DNA of 64,000 nucleotides from Streptomyces sp. JH34. Its GTDB lineage: Bacteria > Actinomycetota > Actinomycetes > Streptomycetales > Streptomycetaceae. The translations under genes and the position numbers were made by a program. The DNA is taken from the NCBI RefSeq assembly GCF_029428875.1, contig NZ_JAJSOO010000001.1, forward strand, positions 186,001-250,000, in the 5' to 3' direction. The notes beneath the pieces were generated by a model, which ran no database searches, was not told where the DNA came from, and worked only from the letters and a program-made list of their open reading frames with translations. Positions 1-9,084 of the stretch are shown here, in pieces; positions within the stretch are counted from its first letter, which is position 1; the number at the start of each line of letters is the position of its first letter.

Positions 1-440
1 GGGCGGACCCCGGCCCCGGCACCGAACCGGCCGTCCGCAGCGCGTTGGGCATCGACGCCATCCGCTGGCAGTACGTACACGGTGTGCCCGACCCCAGCCT
101 GGTCAGCCCTGACACCTGGGAGCACGACTTCGCCCTCGTCTCCCGCGAGGGCAACGACGAGATACAGCTCGCGCTGTTCCGCGACTACCGGAACAACCGC
201 CCGCTCTACCCGCTGCTCCACGAGTTCCTGCGCACCAGCGAGGTCCCGGTCCTCGCCGTGTGGGGCCGCAACGACGAGATCTTCGGCCCCGCCGGCGCCC
301 AGGCGTTCACCCGCGACGCCAAGGACGCCGAGGTACACCTGATCGACGGAGGACACTTCCTGCTGGAGAGCCACCTGGACGTCGTCGCGGGCCACCTGCG
401 CGGCTTCCTCGGGCGGGTGCTGGGACACGCAGGGGCGTGA
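1..440 (+). CDS. alpha/beta-fold hydrolase, C-terminal part (5' end outside window)
   Basis: The reading frame is open from the left edge, so this is the end of a gene that begins upstream; an internal TTG at 45 is not a credible start. The visible ~145 residues match the C-terminal half of alpha/beta hydrolases of the epoxide hydrolase/haloalkane dehalogenase type. A strand-turn 'VLAVWGRNDEIF' carries the acidic member of the catalytic triad region, and 'IDGGHFLLE' carries the catalytic histidine. The nucleophile elbow lies outside the window, so substrate and exact subfamily cannot be judged. Convergent with the DUF6529-like gene. Confidence 0.8.
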   Translation, partial: ADPGPGTEPAVRSALGIDAIRWQYVHGVPDPSLVSPDTWEHDFALVSREGNDEIQLALFRDYRNNRPLYPLLHEFLRTSEVPVLAVWGRNDEIFGPAGAQAFTRDAKDAEVHLIDGGHFLLESHLDVVAGHLRGFLGRVLGHAGA

Positions 441-528
441 GGCCGGCGGACCCGTCGCGATCACCCGAGGTGACGGACAGGACCACCTCCTGCGGCCCCG
501 ATCCGGTCGGCGGACCGAAGGCGTCTCC

Positions 529-1167
529 TCAACCGGAGGAAAATCCCGGTACCGAGTCCCCGTTGAACGCCCACAGGGCGGCGGTGTACCAGAGGAGGGC
601 GACACCGAGTACGAGCAGACCGCCCACCACCGGAAGGAGCCGGCCGGGCAGGCGCCTGCTGCGCACGACGATCACCTTGGCCACGAACGCGCCGTAGAGG
701 GCGCATCCGGCGAAGGAGTGGATCGCGACTCGCGGGGATGTCGTCTCGATCCCGTAGGTCGTGAGGCAGTGATACGCGATCGGCAACGAGAGGAGGAGGG
801 CGAGGAACCCGAGCACCCGGTGCCCCAAGCGCACTGGCCGCGGTGCGGGGCCGGCACCCGGCACACGGCCGTACATCCAGAGGGCGAGGCAGATCTGGAT
901 GAGGGCGACGCCGAGCAGCACGGTACTGAGCCGGGCTTTGAGGTCGACCGCCTCGGTGCCGTACGCGCCGAAGAGCCCGTTGAGGTAGTCCGGCGTGTGG
1001 TGGGCGCCGAAGAGGTAGATGCCGACGGCGACCGCGACAGGCACCAGGACGGCGAACACGGCGACGGATGCGCGCTTCCTGCCTCCCCCTTCGCCGCGCC
1101 GCGACGTCGTGCCGTTCAGCCGGCTCAGCTCTCCACCTGCTTGCCCTTGGTGTCGAGGACGTACCAC
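529..1167 (-). CDS. DUF6529-like five-helix membrane protein
   Basis: About 212 residues with five hydrophobic stretches: an N-terminal anchor after an Arg-rich segment, then four more. Histidines sit within or next to the helices (HRVLGF, IAYHCL, VAIHSF), an arrangement reminiscent of b-type-heme membrane proteins. I recognise it as DUF6529-like from memory, with moderate certainty. The GTG at 1167 overlaps the upstream lipoprotein gene by 43 bases. A shorter start near the lipoprotein stop (around 1125, CTG after GGTGGAGAG) is possible because the first ~14 residues look non-conserved. It is probably co-transcribed with the COG4315 lipoprotein. A role in membrane electron transfer is inference only. 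Confidence 0.7.
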   Translation of the reverse strand: MVRPRHQGQAGGELSRLNGTTSRRGEGGGRKRASVAVFAVLVPVAVAVGIYLFGAHHTPDYLNGLFGAYGTEAVDLKARLSTVLLGVALIQICLALWMYGRVPGAGPAPRPVRLGHRVLGFLALLLSLPIAYHCLTTYGIETTSPRVAIHSFAGCALYGAFVAKVIVVRSRRLPGRLLPVVGGLLVLGVALLWYTAALWAFNGDSVPGFSSG

Positions 1168-1616
1168 TCGGCGCCGAACTGGTCGAGGTTCTGGCCGTTC
1201 GTCTGGCCTGGCTTCGTGTCGCCCCCGTAGTAGTAGAGGGGGTGTCCGTTGTAGGTGACCTGCTCGTCACCGTCGGAACGCTTGGTGCTGCCGAGCAGCT
1301 TCTTGTCCACGCCGCTGCCGACCTCGGCGGTGCCCTTGGTGAGGAGGGGAGGCCATGCCTTGGCGCAGGCACCTGTGCAGTTCGACTTGTTCTTCGTGTC
1401 GGCGAGGAAGAGGTAGAGGGTGTTGCCCTTGTCGTCGACCAGGATCTTGCCGAGGGCGCCCGCGGACTTCGTGTCCACGGTTGCGGGCGCCGAAGGCGAG
1501 GCGCTGGAGGAGGTCGGCCCGTTCCCCTCCCCCGAGGTGCTGCCGGAGCAACTGGTCAGGGCGCCGGCGAGAAGCAGTGTGGCGGCGCAGGTGACGGCTG
1601 TGGCAGTGCGTTTCAT
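1125..1616 (-). CDS. secreted COG4315-type lipoprotein with two repeats
   Basis: 163 residues. An N-terminal lipoprotein signal peptide ends in the lipobox LTSC, followed by a Ser/Thr/Pro-rich spacer. Two 'secreted repeat of unknown function' units (Lipoprotein_15 / COG4315) follow: one around GNTLYLFLADT with a Cys pair (NCTGACAKAWPPLL), and one around YNGHPLYYYGGDT. The ATG at 1616 is chosen over an adjacent upstream TTG. It would be anchored outside the membrane. The biochemical function of the family is not established. The overlapping downstream gene encodes a five-helix membrane protein, which suggests that the two act together. Confidence 0.85.
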   Translation of the reverse strand: MKRTATAVTCAATLLLAGALTSCSGSTSGEGNGPTSSSASPSAPATVDTKSAGALGKILVDDKGNTLYLFLADTKNKSNCTGACAKAWPPLLTKGTAEVGSGVDKKLLGSTKRSDGDEQVTYNGHPLYYYGGDTKPGQTNGQNLDQFGAEWYVLDTKGKQVES

Positions 1617-1860
1617 CAAGGGCTCCGTGGGTGGAATTGTCGGGGCCCCTTGTCTCTGCCCGACTGCGCTCGTCCGTTCACGACGTCACCGTCAACACCA
1701 CTCCCCCGGAGGCACCTCGGACGACCCGCACGCGAGGGGGACGGCCTTCGGGTCACTCGATCGCCCACCCCGTCGTCCGCTTCCGTGCCGCACCCGGGCC
1801 ATCGACAGGATCACGCAGCCCTCGCCGGTCCGGCCCCGATCATGATCGGGCGGACAGTGC

Positions 1861-2496
1861 TCAGCACGACCGGGTTCGGTGCGCCGTGTACGCGGTGACC
1901 TTCCACCGCTCCCCGGCCCGGTGCTCCATCGCTGCCGTGGCCACGTACCGTGCCGGCCGGTCGGTGGGCCGGGGGATGCGCCAACCCGTCGTCGTGTCGA
2001 GGGTCTGCCACCTCGACGCGTCGACGCAGTCCCGCACGGTGGCCGTTGGCGGCTGTGCGGCGACAGCGAGCGCGGTCACCTCCGGCTCGTGCCCGAGCTC
2101 ACCACGCATCGCTGCGCCCTGCTCCTTCATACGGGCCAGTTCCTTCTCGACCCCGCTCGACGCCGTGGGTGTCATGTACTGCCTCAGGTCCGTGCCCTCC
2201 GCCGAGGCCGCCCGGTACGCCTTCTCGTACTCGGCCGACATCAAGCGGTACACCTTCAGCACCTCGGTCTCGGCGTGGGTGGCGGCCTCCGGGGCAGGGG
2301 TGGTGGGCACGGCCGAGGGCAGGGGTGTCTCCGGGGCGGCGGCCGTGGTCGCGGAAGGCAGGCCGCCGGAGGCTTTCGCGTCGCTGCTCCCTCGGCCTCC
2401 GCCGCCGCCGCAGCCGGCCGCGAGGAGGACCAGCATCGCGGCACCGCACCGGGCAGTCCTGCTCGCCCGGAGATATGTCTGCCGAGCCGTCACCAT
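1861..2496 (-). CDS. putative lipoprotein, function unknown
   Basis: 211 residues beginning at an ATG. A signal peptide ends in LAAGC, a lipobox, followed by Gly-rich and Thr/Pro/Ala-rich spacer sequence to about residue 75. The remainder is a compact alpha+beta domain with a conserved-looking YRLMSAEYEKAYRAAS helix and a C-terminal beta region with two cysteines (VRDCVD and the final Cys). The fold may be of the NTF2/SnoaL-like extracytoplasmic kind found in other streptomycete lipoproteins, but no specific family is recognised. It is transcribed away from the alginate-lyase-family gene, with a ~290-base spacer between the two starts. Confidence 0.75.
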   Translation of the reverse strand: MVTARQTYLRASRTARCGAAMLVLLAAGCGGGGGRGSSDAKASGGLPSATTAAAPETPLPSAVPTTPAPEAATHAETEVLKVYRLMSAEYEKAYRAASAEGTDLRQYMTPTASSGVEKELARMKEQGAAMRGELGHEPEVTALAVAAQPPTATVRDCVDASRWQTLDTTTGWRIPRPTDRPARYVATAAMEHRAGERWKVTAYTAHRTRSC

Positions 2497-2750
2497 CAGA
2501 ACCCCTCACGCTCCGTCCGATATCGATCACCACCCCAACGACGTCCGCCCTCCTCAAGTCACCCTCGGCCGAGCCGAGCCGAGCCGGCCAGGGCAGGCAG
2601 GGCGGGTGACGCGCGGGATTCCGGGCCCGCGTGAGGCGCTACGCAGGCACCCGAGGCAGTTCTCATTCGTGAACATGAGTCGCACAGCTAATCCGTCGCG
2701 ACCCCTTGACCGCACCCTGGTCTGTACCTATGGTCACCGTTCAGCGCGCG

Positions 2751-2759
2751 TGTTCAACA
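2751..2759. promoter_or_regulatory. possible operator (TGTT-C-AACA) upstream of alginate lyase gene
   Basis: TGTTCAACA is an inverted repeat around a single C, about 30 bases before the ATG at 2789. A related half-site (GTTCAC) lies 12 bases further on. The position between likely promoter and start fits a repressor site. No regulator gene is adjacent, so the assignment is weak. Confidence 0.25.
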
Positions 2760-2788
2760 TCCAGTGCATCGTTCACATAGACGAACGG

Positions 2789-4021
2789 ATGGCCCCCCAC
2801 ATGCCCGACACTCCCGCGACCCACCGCAAGAGCCGACGTCCGGCACTCCTTCTCAGCGCGGCCGCCGCGACCGTCGCCCTGACGGCCGGCCTCCTCTCCC
2901 TGCCCGGCGCGCACCGCGCCGAGGCCGCACCCAGCGCGTTCGCCCACCCCGGAGTCACCGTCTCCAAGGGGCAACTGGACTTCACCCGAACGAAGGTCAA
3001 CGCGGGAGCCCAGCCCTGGAAGGGCGCGTACGACCAGATGATGGCGAGCAGGTACGCCGACCCGGGCCGCACCGCCAAGCCCCGTGCGACCGTGGAGTGC
3101 GGCTCCTACTCCAACCCGAACTACGGCTGCACCGACGAGCGTGAGGACGCGATAGCCGCGTACACCAACGCACTCGCCTGGTACATCACACGCGACGAGC
3201 GGTACGCGAAGAAGTCGATCGAGCTGATGGACGCCTGGTCGGCGGTGATCAAGAGTCACACCAACAGCAACGCCCCGCTGCAGACCGGCTGGGCGGGCTC
3301 CTCCTGGCCCAGGGCGGCCGAGATCATCAAGTACACCTACACCGGGACGTGGGCGGGATCCGGGCGCTTCGCCACCATGCTGCGCGACGTCTACCTGCCC
3401 AAGGTCATCAACGGATCCAACTCCAACGGGAACTGGGAGTTGTCGATGACGGAGGCCGCCGTCGGCATCTCCGTCTTCCTCGAGGACAAGGCGTCGTACG
3501 ACAAGGCCATGGCGACCTTCCGGACACGCACGGCCGCATATGTCTACCTCGCCTCCGACGGCGCCCTGCCCCGGACCGTGCCGAGCCAGAACCTCGACAC
3601 CACCGCGAAGATCGTCAACTACTGGCAGGGGCAGTCCACCTTCGTCACGGGGCTCACCCAGGAGACCTGCCGCGACTTCACACACACCGGTTACGGAATC
3701 TCGGCCATCGCCCACATCGCCGAGACGAGCCGCATCCAGGGCCAGGACCTCTACGGCACGGACGTCGGCGAGCGGCTGCGGCAGGCGCTCGGCTTCCAGT
3801 CCAAGTACCAGCTGGGAGAGCCCGCCCCGAGCTGGCTGTGCGGAGGCTCGCTGAATCTGGGGCTCGGGCCCGTCACCGAGGTCGGCTACAACGCCCTGCA
3901 CAACCGTCTCGGGACCGCGATGACCAACACCCAGAGGCTGACCGAGCAGAACCGCCCGGCCGGCAGCAACAACCTGTTCGTGGCCTGGGAGACGCTGACC
4001 CACGGCGACAACCCGAACTGA
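2789..4021 (+). CDS. secreted alginate lyase family protein
   Basis: 410 residues. The N-terminus has basic residues (HRKSRRP) followed by a hydrophobic stretch and an AEA cleavage-type site, so it is exported. The mature part matches the alginate_lyase superfamily (PL5-like all-helical lyases): 'ALAWYITRDERYAKKS', 'WELSMTEAAVGISVFLED' and 'CRDFTHTGYGISAIAHIAET' carry the Asn, Glu, His and Tyr residues typical of the active-site tunnel. The frame is open far upstream (to 1631), but only the ATG at 2789 gives a normal signal peptide; a second ATG lies at 2801. Likely role: degradation of uronate-containing polysaccharide outside the cell. The substrate is not proven. Confidence 0.85.
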   Translation: MAPHMPDTPATHRKSRRPALLLSAAAATVALTAGLLSLPGAHRAEAAPSAFAHPGVTVSKGQLDFTRTKVNAGAQPWKGAYDQMMASRYADPGRTAKPRATVECGSYSNPNYGCTDEREDAIAAYTNALAWYITRDERYAKKSIELMDAWSAVIKSHTNSNAPLQTGWAGSSWPRAAEIIKYTYTGTWAGSGRFATMLRDVYLPKVINGSNSNGNWELSMTEAAVGISVFLEDKASYDKAMATFRTRTAAYVYLASDGALPRTVPSQNLDTTAKIVNYWQGQSTFVTGLTQETCRDFTHTGYGISAIAHIAETSRIQGQDLYGTDVGERLRQALGFQSKYQLGEPAPSWLCGGSLNLGLGPVTEVGYNALHNRLGTAMTNTQRLTEQNRPAGSNNLFVAWETLTHGDNPN

Positions 4022-4030
4022 TCCGGTGCT

Positions 4031-4080
4031 CCGGGAGGCACCCCCGCTCGGCCTCGTCGCACGGGGTTGCCTCCCCCCGG
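4031..4080 (+). terminator. stem-loop terminator after alginate lyase gene
   Basis: GGGAGGCA at 4033-4040 pairs with TGCCTCCC at 4068-4075. The stem continues as CCCC/GGGG across a one-base bulge. The hairpin starts ~10 bases after the stop codon. No T-run, as usual in this genome. Confidence 0.55.
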
Positions 4081-4145
4081 ACCGCGAGCGCTCCTTGGCG
4101 TACCCGGTCCGTCGACCGCCACCGGCATGCGGTACGAAGGCGGGT

Positions 4146-4742
4146 GTGAACGAAGAGACTCGGCCTGCGACCGTTCGCGTGTTCGTCGCCCTCGCCCCGC
4201 CCGACCGGGCGAAGGACGAGCTGGCGCGGGAACTGCGTCCCGCCTACGACACGCATCCCGACGTGCGGTGGAACCGCATCGAGGACTGGCACATCACACT
4301 GGCGTTCCTCGGTGAGGTCCCGGCCGCGGCCGTTGCGGTCCTGCGGCCTCCGCTGGCCCGCCTCGCGGCCGGGCACGAGCCGCCCCGCCTGACGTTGCGG
4401 GGCAGCGGAATCTTCGACGACCGGGTGTTGTGGACCGGCGTGGACGGGGACCTCGACGAACTGCACATGCTCGCCGCCGACGTGCGCACCGCGGTCAAGA
4501 GCTGCGGTGTCGCCTACGTGGACCGGCCTCTGCGCCCTCATCTGACCCTGGCCCGAGCCAGGCGAGGAGACCGGTCCTCGATGGCGGAGATCGCCGGGGG
4601 GATCGCCGGGTTCGACGGCCACCCGTGGCCTGCCGGGCGCCTGCACCTGGTGGGCAGCAACGCCGGCCGCAGCCGCGGACCGATTCACTACCGCGACATC
4701 GAGTCCTGGCCTCTGGGCTGCGGAAACGGCCTCGATGCCTGA
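4146..4742 (+). CDS. thpR: RNA 2',3'-cyclic phosphodiesterase (LigT/ThpR family)
   Basis: 198 residues. Two HxTx catalytic motifs are present at the expected spacing: H49-x-T51 (WHITLAFLG) and H132-x-T134 (RPHLTLAR). They define the 2H phosphoesterase fold that hydrolyses 2',3'-cyclic phosphate ends of RNA to 2'-phosphates. The GTG start at 4146 follows GAAGGCGGG and places 'RVFVALAPPDRAKDEL' correctly as the first strand and helix; the open frame further upstream is non-coding in character. It is probably monocistronic. The physiological substrate is unknown for bacterial members. Confidence 0.9.
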   Translation: MNEETRPATVRVFVALAPPDRAKDELARELRPAYDTHPDVRWNRIEDWHITLAFLGEVPAAAVAVLRPPLARLAAGHEPPRLTLRGSGIFDDRVLWTGVDGDLDELHMLAADVRTAVKSCGVAYVDRPLRPHLTLARARRGDRSSMAEIAGGIAGFDGHPWPAGRLHLVGSNAGRSRGPIHYRDIESWPLGCGNGLDA

Positions 4743-4865
4743 CCGCGCGCCCGGCGGGTGCCCGGTCCGGCCGGGCGGCGGGGGTGCGGCCGGCCCGCTC
4801 CACGAACAGGCGCACAGCCGGTGGCCCGGGCGTACACTCGGCCCGGCGCGAACGGGGGCAGGGAC

Positions 4866-6911
4866 ATGACGATCGAAGAAGCGCGGCGGTGGGCGTCGAA
4901 CCTCGATTCCGTGGTGGTGTACGAGCAGGGTGCGGTCTGCCGCCGCCTGGCCCGGGGCGCCGTGCCGCCGGACGGCAGGGTGCGGGTGACGGGGCTGCCG
5001 CGTTCCCTGGACCCGGCCTCGTTGCGGGCCAGGGTCCCGGACGCCCGCGGGGTGCGTGTCAGCGAGGCCCGCGTCGAGGTCGAGGCGGAACCGCTCGACG
5101 CGTCCGCGGCCGACGGCCTGCGCGTCGAGGTCGAGCGGCTGCGGGACGAACACGCCGCGGCGCGGGGGCGCCGGGACCACCAACTGAACCTGATCGAGGA
5201 GGTCAGGTCACTGCGCCCCGTCGTCCCGCCGGCCCGTCGTCCCGAGGACGCCCTTCGCCGCACTCCGGTCGATGCGTGGCTGGAACTCGCCGACTTCGTG
5301 GACGAGCGGCTCACACGTCTGCACTCACGTCTCGTCGAGCTGGAGGACGCGCTGGGAGGCGTCGAGCATGAGCTCGGCGTCGCCGTGGACAAGCTCGCCC
5401 GTGCCTCGACCGACGCACCGTCGGCACACGTGGAGACCACGGTCTCGGCCCTCCTGACCCTCGACGTCTCCGGCGCCGGCAGCCCGGATTCCGAGATCGA
5501 GCTGGAACTCGAGTACGGCGTGCCGGGGGCCGTCTGGGCGCCCGCCTACCGTCTCACCTACCGTCAGGGGGACAGCAGCGGCCGTCTGGTGCTGCGTGCC
5601 TCGGTGGCCCAGCGCACCGGCGAGGACTGGACCGACGTGGCCCTGGGCCTGGCCACGGCGGACCTACGGCGCGGCACCGGCCTGCCGAAGCTCCGCTCGC
5701 TGCGGATCGGCCGGAGCCAGCCGGACCCCGCTCCCGCCGGCTGGCGCGAACCCCCGGCGGGCCTCTCGGACTTGTTCGCCGGGTACGACACGGCCCCGCG
5801 TCGCCCTGCCCCGACCGTCAGGCCCGTAACGCCCTCCGCAACCCCACCCGTTCCGCCGCCCCTGTCGGCGCCGCAGGCCTACGGGGGGCCTCCGGCCTCG
5901 CTCGCGGCGCCCGGCGGTGCCGGTGGCGCCGCACCCGAACGCTTCGCAGGACACGTGCCCGCACCGGCGCCCACGGCCAGGGCGCGCAAGGCCGAGCCAC
6001 GTTCCGGAGGACCTGCTCCTGCCGCACCCGGCGCGGCTCCCCCGCCGCCGGCACTTCCGTCACCGCCGGCCGGCCCACCCCGGCCGAGCGGCGCCGAGCT
6101 CGACTACTCCGCCCTCGTCCTGTGCGGTCCCGACGAGCGGGACGGACGCAGGGGCCGGCTGTTCCCCGGCTCCTCCGCGGACCCGGTGGCGACAGAACAC
6201 CGCCACCGTGCCGAATCGGTGGCCGTGCTGCCGCTGCCAGGACACGCCGTGCGCCCCCGCGAATCGGCGGGCTCCTTCGACCACCGCTTCGACACCGCTG
6301 CCCGCACCGATATTCCGTCGGACGGTACCTGGCACACCGTCACCGTCGGCGAGATCGCCGTCGGCATGCACACCGAGTACCTCTGCACGCCGTCCGTCGA
6401 ACAGACCGTCTACGCGGCATTGACGCTCTCCAACTCCTCCGGCCAGGCTCTCCTCGCCGGTCCGGTGGAGGTCACCGTCGACGACGACTTCCTGCTGACC
6501 GCCGCGCTGCCGACGCTCGCCCCGGGCGGCGTCCGCCGGGTCGGGCTCGGGCCGGTCGAAGGCATCCAGGTCACCCGCCGCACGCATGTGCGTGAGTCGA
6601 CCTCGGGTCTGCGCAACAGCACCACCGTGCTCGACCACCGCGTCCACGTGGAGCTGGCCAACCGCCTCGCCGGGCCCGTGACCGTGGAGGTGCGTGAGCG
6701 GGTGCCCGTCTCCTCCGAACCCGACGTCAGGATCGAGGAACGGGCCGACTGGTCGGTGCCGGAGGACGGATCCGGGCCGGACCGCCTTGCCGCAGGCACC
6801 CGTGTCTGGCGAGTCGGCCTCCCCGCAGGCGGCACCTCCGAGCTCGACGGCGGCTACGAGATCCGCATACCGGCCGGCAGGACCGTCGTCGGCGGCAACC
6901 GCAGGAGCTGA
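4866..6911 (+). CDS. MuiA / DUF4139 family protein, copy 1 (with Pro/Ala-rich insert)
   Basis: 681 residues, starting at an ATG after GGGGGCAGGG. An N-terminal DUF4140-type domain (residues ~10-150, 'VVVYEQGAVCRRLARG') is followed by a coiled-coil-like Arg/Glu-rich region. The DUF4139 domain has 'AQRTGEDWTDVALGLATA' near residue 250. A Pro/Ala/Gly-rich linker of ~90 residues (about 316-406) splits the DUF4139 domain. The second half resumes with 'VTVGEIAVGMHTEYLCTPS' and ends in a strand-rich conclusion. The family includes the 'mucoidy inhibitor' A proteins; molecular function is not established. A paralogue starts 8 bases after its stop. No signal peptide or membrane segment is visible. Confidence 0.85.
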   Translation: MTIEEARRWASNLDSVVVYEQGAVCRRLARGAVPPDGRVRVTGLPRSLDPASLRARVPDARGVRVSEARVEVEAEPLDASAADGLRVEVERLRDEHAAARGRRDHQLNLIEEVRSLRPVVPPARRPEDALRRTPVDAWLELADFVDERLTRLHSRLVELEDALGGVEHELGVAVDKLARASTDAPSAHVETTVSALLTLDVSGAGSPDSEIELELEYGVPGAVWAPAYRLTYRQGDSSGRLVLRASVAQRTGEDWTDVALGLATADLRRGTGLPKLRSLRIGRSQPDPAPAGWREPPAGLSDLFAGYDTAPRRPAPTVRPVTPSATPPVPPPLSAPQAYGGPPASLAAPGGAGGAAPERFAGHVPAPAPTARARKAEPRSGGPAPAAPGAAPPPPALPSPPAGPPRPSGAELDYSALVLCGPDERDGRRGRLFPGSSADPVATEHRHRAESVAVLPLPGHAVRPRESAGSFDHRFDTAARTDIPSDGTWHTVTVGEIAVGMHTEYLCTPSVEQTVYAALTLSNSSGQALLAGPVEVTVDDDFLLTAALPTLAPGGVRRVGLGPVEGIQVTRRTHVRESTSGLRNSTTVLDHRVHVELANRLAGPVTVEVRERVPVSSEPDVRIEERADWSVPEDGSGPDRLAAGTRVWRVGLPAGGTSELDGGYEIRIPAGRTVVGGNRRS

Positions 6912-6919
6912 CACACACC

Positions 6920-8476
6920 ATGACCACGAAACCGATCGCGCTGCCCGTCACGGCGGTGACCTGCCTGGAGGATCGCGCCCACGTCGAGCGTGTCGTCGTG
7001 CTCGATCTGGCAGCGGGAGTGCAACGGCTGCGCCTCGGCCCGGTCAGCGCCCTGGCCGTCGACCGGACTCTCCACGCCGAACTGTCCGCCGGTCACCCCG
7101 CGACCGTGCTCGACGTTCGGCTCACCCGTAACTGGACGCCGCGCGGGCCCGTGCCGCACGCCGATGACGACTCCGCTCTGGCCCTGCGCGCGCACGCCCT
7201 CGTACGGGAGCAACTCGACCTGGAGCAGGGGCGCGAGCGGCTCCGCACACGTCGGCAGCTGCTGGACGGCATCGCAACGGACCTGCTGCGCGAAATCGGT
7301 GAGGGCGCCGGTGCCGGAGAGCCGGACGTCGCCCGCTGGGCCCGCGAACTGGACCGCGCCGACGAGGAGCGTGCCTCGTGCGGCGAGCGACTGCGCGTCC
7401 TGGAAGCACGGCTGGCTGCCGTCGGCGACGAACTCGGCGGGATCGAGCGTGCCTTGCGGCTGGTCGGTGAGGAGCCCGCCGAACTCGTCGGGCATGTCGA
7501 GCTGACCGTGGAGTCGGTTGCCGCCGGTCCGGTCGAGCTGCGGCTGAGCCACCTCACCCCGTGCGCCCTGTGGCGGCCCGCCTACCGCGCCGTGCTCGAC
7601 GGTGACTCCCTGACGCTCGAGACGGACGCGATGGTCTGGCAGCGTACCGGCGAGGACTGGTCGGACGTACGGCTGACCTTGTCGACGGCCCGCTCGGCCC
7701 TCGCCACCGAACCTCCGTCCCTCGGCGAGGACCGGCTGACCCTCACGGACCGCTCGGCCGCGGAGCGGCGCACGGTGGGTGTCGAATGGCGTGAGGAGGA
7801 GACGAGTACGCTCGGCGCCGCCTCGGTGCTCGGCCTGCCAGGGGTGGACGACGGCGGCGAGACACGGGTGCTGCGGCCCCCGGTGCGGGTCTCCGTACCC
7901 GGTGACGGCCGCGCGCACCGCGTGCCGCTGTCCGGCTTCACCACGACCGCGCGCAGCGAGTACGCCTGCGCACCGGAGCTGTCACCTCTCGTCACACAGG
8001 TGGTGCGGTTCGACAACCGGGCAGGCCACGCACTGCTCGCGGGCCCCGTCGACCTCGTCCGTGACAGCGGATTCATCGGGCGCGGCACTCTGGACTTCTC
8101 GGCCCCCGGCGCTTCCTCCGAACTCGCCTTCGGCAGCCGTGACGACCACCGGGTGGTCCGGCGGGCTGAAGAGACACGGGAGACTACCGGCCTCACCCAA
8201 CGGACCGTCATCACCCGTACGGTCGAGCTGCGTCTGTCCCGGTTCTCCTCTCCCGGAGAGCGGGGAGACCGCGTGGTCACCGTCCGGGAGCGCCTTCCGG
8301 TCTCCGAGGTGTCGGCCGTGGAGATACGTCTGCGGAAGGAGTCGTGCGCCCCCGAGCCCGATGCGGTCGACGCCGAAGGCATCGCCCGCTGGGACGTGGC
8401 GCTTCCACCCGACGGACACCGCACCGTCACCCTGGTCTACGAGCTCTCGGCGAGCGCCAAGGTCACCGGGCTCTGA
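6920..8476 (+). CDS. MuiA / DUF4139 family protein, copy 2
   Basis: 518 residues, same architecture as the preceding gene but without its long Pro/Ala-rich insert. It has an N-terminal DUF4140-like domain (CLEDRAHVERVVVLDL), a coiled coil with leucines and charged residues (residues ~85-190), then DUF4139 containing 'WQRTGEDWSDVRLTLSTA'. The ATG is 8 bases after the upstream stop, so the pair is surely one transcript and likely a tandem duplication that has diverged. The two may form a hetero-oligomer, which is an inference. Function unknown. Confidence 0.85.
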   Translation: MTTKPIALPVTAVTCLEDRAHVERVVVLDLAAGVQRLRLGPVSALAVDRTLHAELSAGHPATVLDVRLTRNWTPRGPVPHADDDSALALRAHALVREQLDLEQGRERLRTRRQLLDGIATDLLREIGEGAGAGEPDVARWARELDRADEERASCGERLRVLEARLAAVGDELGGIERALRLVGEEPAELVGHVELTVESVAAGPVELRLSHLTPCALWRPAYRAVLDGDSLTLETDAMVWQRTGEDWSDVRLTLSTARSALATEPPSLGEDRLTLTDRSAAERRTVGVEWREEETSTLGAASVLGLPGVDDGGETRVLRPPVRVSVPGDGRAHRVPLSGFTTTARSEYACAPELSPLVTQVVRFDNRAGHALLAGPVDLVRDSGFIGRGTLDFSAPGASSELAFGSRDDHRVVRRAEETRETTGLTQRTVITRTVELRLSRFSSPGERGDRVVTVRERLPVSEVSAVEIRLRKESCAPEPDAVDAEGIARWDVALPPDGHRTVTLVYELSASAKVTGL

Positions 8477-8520
8477 GTTCCGTCCGGCCGCCGTGCGTCC
8501 GTCCTCACAGGGCGATGCAC

Positions 8521-8896
8521 CTAGCGGGTCCGGTCGGGGGGCCTCGGCAGTTTCACGCGGTCGGCGTACAGATCGACGCGCTCGTCGTAGAACGCGACGA
8601 GACCGGCGATGCGGTTGACATGGGGTCGGGAAGTCGTAGGCCCAGGCGATGTCCTGGTGGGTGGCGACGTCGCTGTCGAACGACCAGTAGCTGGTCTTGG
8701 TGCCCTTGTGCGGGCAGCGGGTCACCGTGTCCGATCGGCGCAGGTCGACGTGCGTGAGGTCGAGGTAGTAACGGGTCGGCAGGCCGGTCTCGAACAGCTT
8801 GACGCAGCCGGGTGCGTCCGCCAGCACGACGCCGTCCAGCTCCACGAAGCGCACATCGCTTTCTGCCGGTTCGGGCGGCGAGCGCGGCAGGGCCAC
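8521..8896 (-). pseudogene. DUF427 domain gene broken by a single-base frameshift
   Basis: The N-terminal frame reads 'VELDGVVLADAPGCVKLFETGLPTRYYL' and '...CPHKGTKTSYWS', the DUF427 signature, and goes out of frame after 'AWAYDFPTP'. The other frame continues the expected end ('NRIAGLVAFYDERVDLYADRV', stop TAG at 8521-8523). The shift lies in a CCCC run around 8630; removing one C restores 'DFPTHVNRIAGL'. GTG at 8896 is taken as the start, but the frame is open to 9007. It is either a pseudogene or a sequencing error. DUF427 proteins are small beta-tent proteins of unknown function. Confidence 0.75.
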
Positions 8897-9084
8897 GGGG
8901 TCAGCAGCGCCTCCGCCGTGAGGGAGCCCGCACAGGCGTCGCACACGGCCGCGGTCGGCGGCGGGCCGGGCAGAGGTGCTGCCCGGCCCGCCGCCGCGTC
9001 CAGGCACGGGGATCTTCCGTCACCGGAGCCGAGAGGGAAGCATGCCTGTGAGCGCGAGCTCTCGTGATCGGCGAGGAGGCCGAA

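Noticed and set aside
1631..2788. 386-codon N-terminal extension of the alginate lyase frame
   Set aside because: It runs antisense through the lipoprotein gene at 1861-2496, shows no domain, and the signal peptide begins only at 2789.
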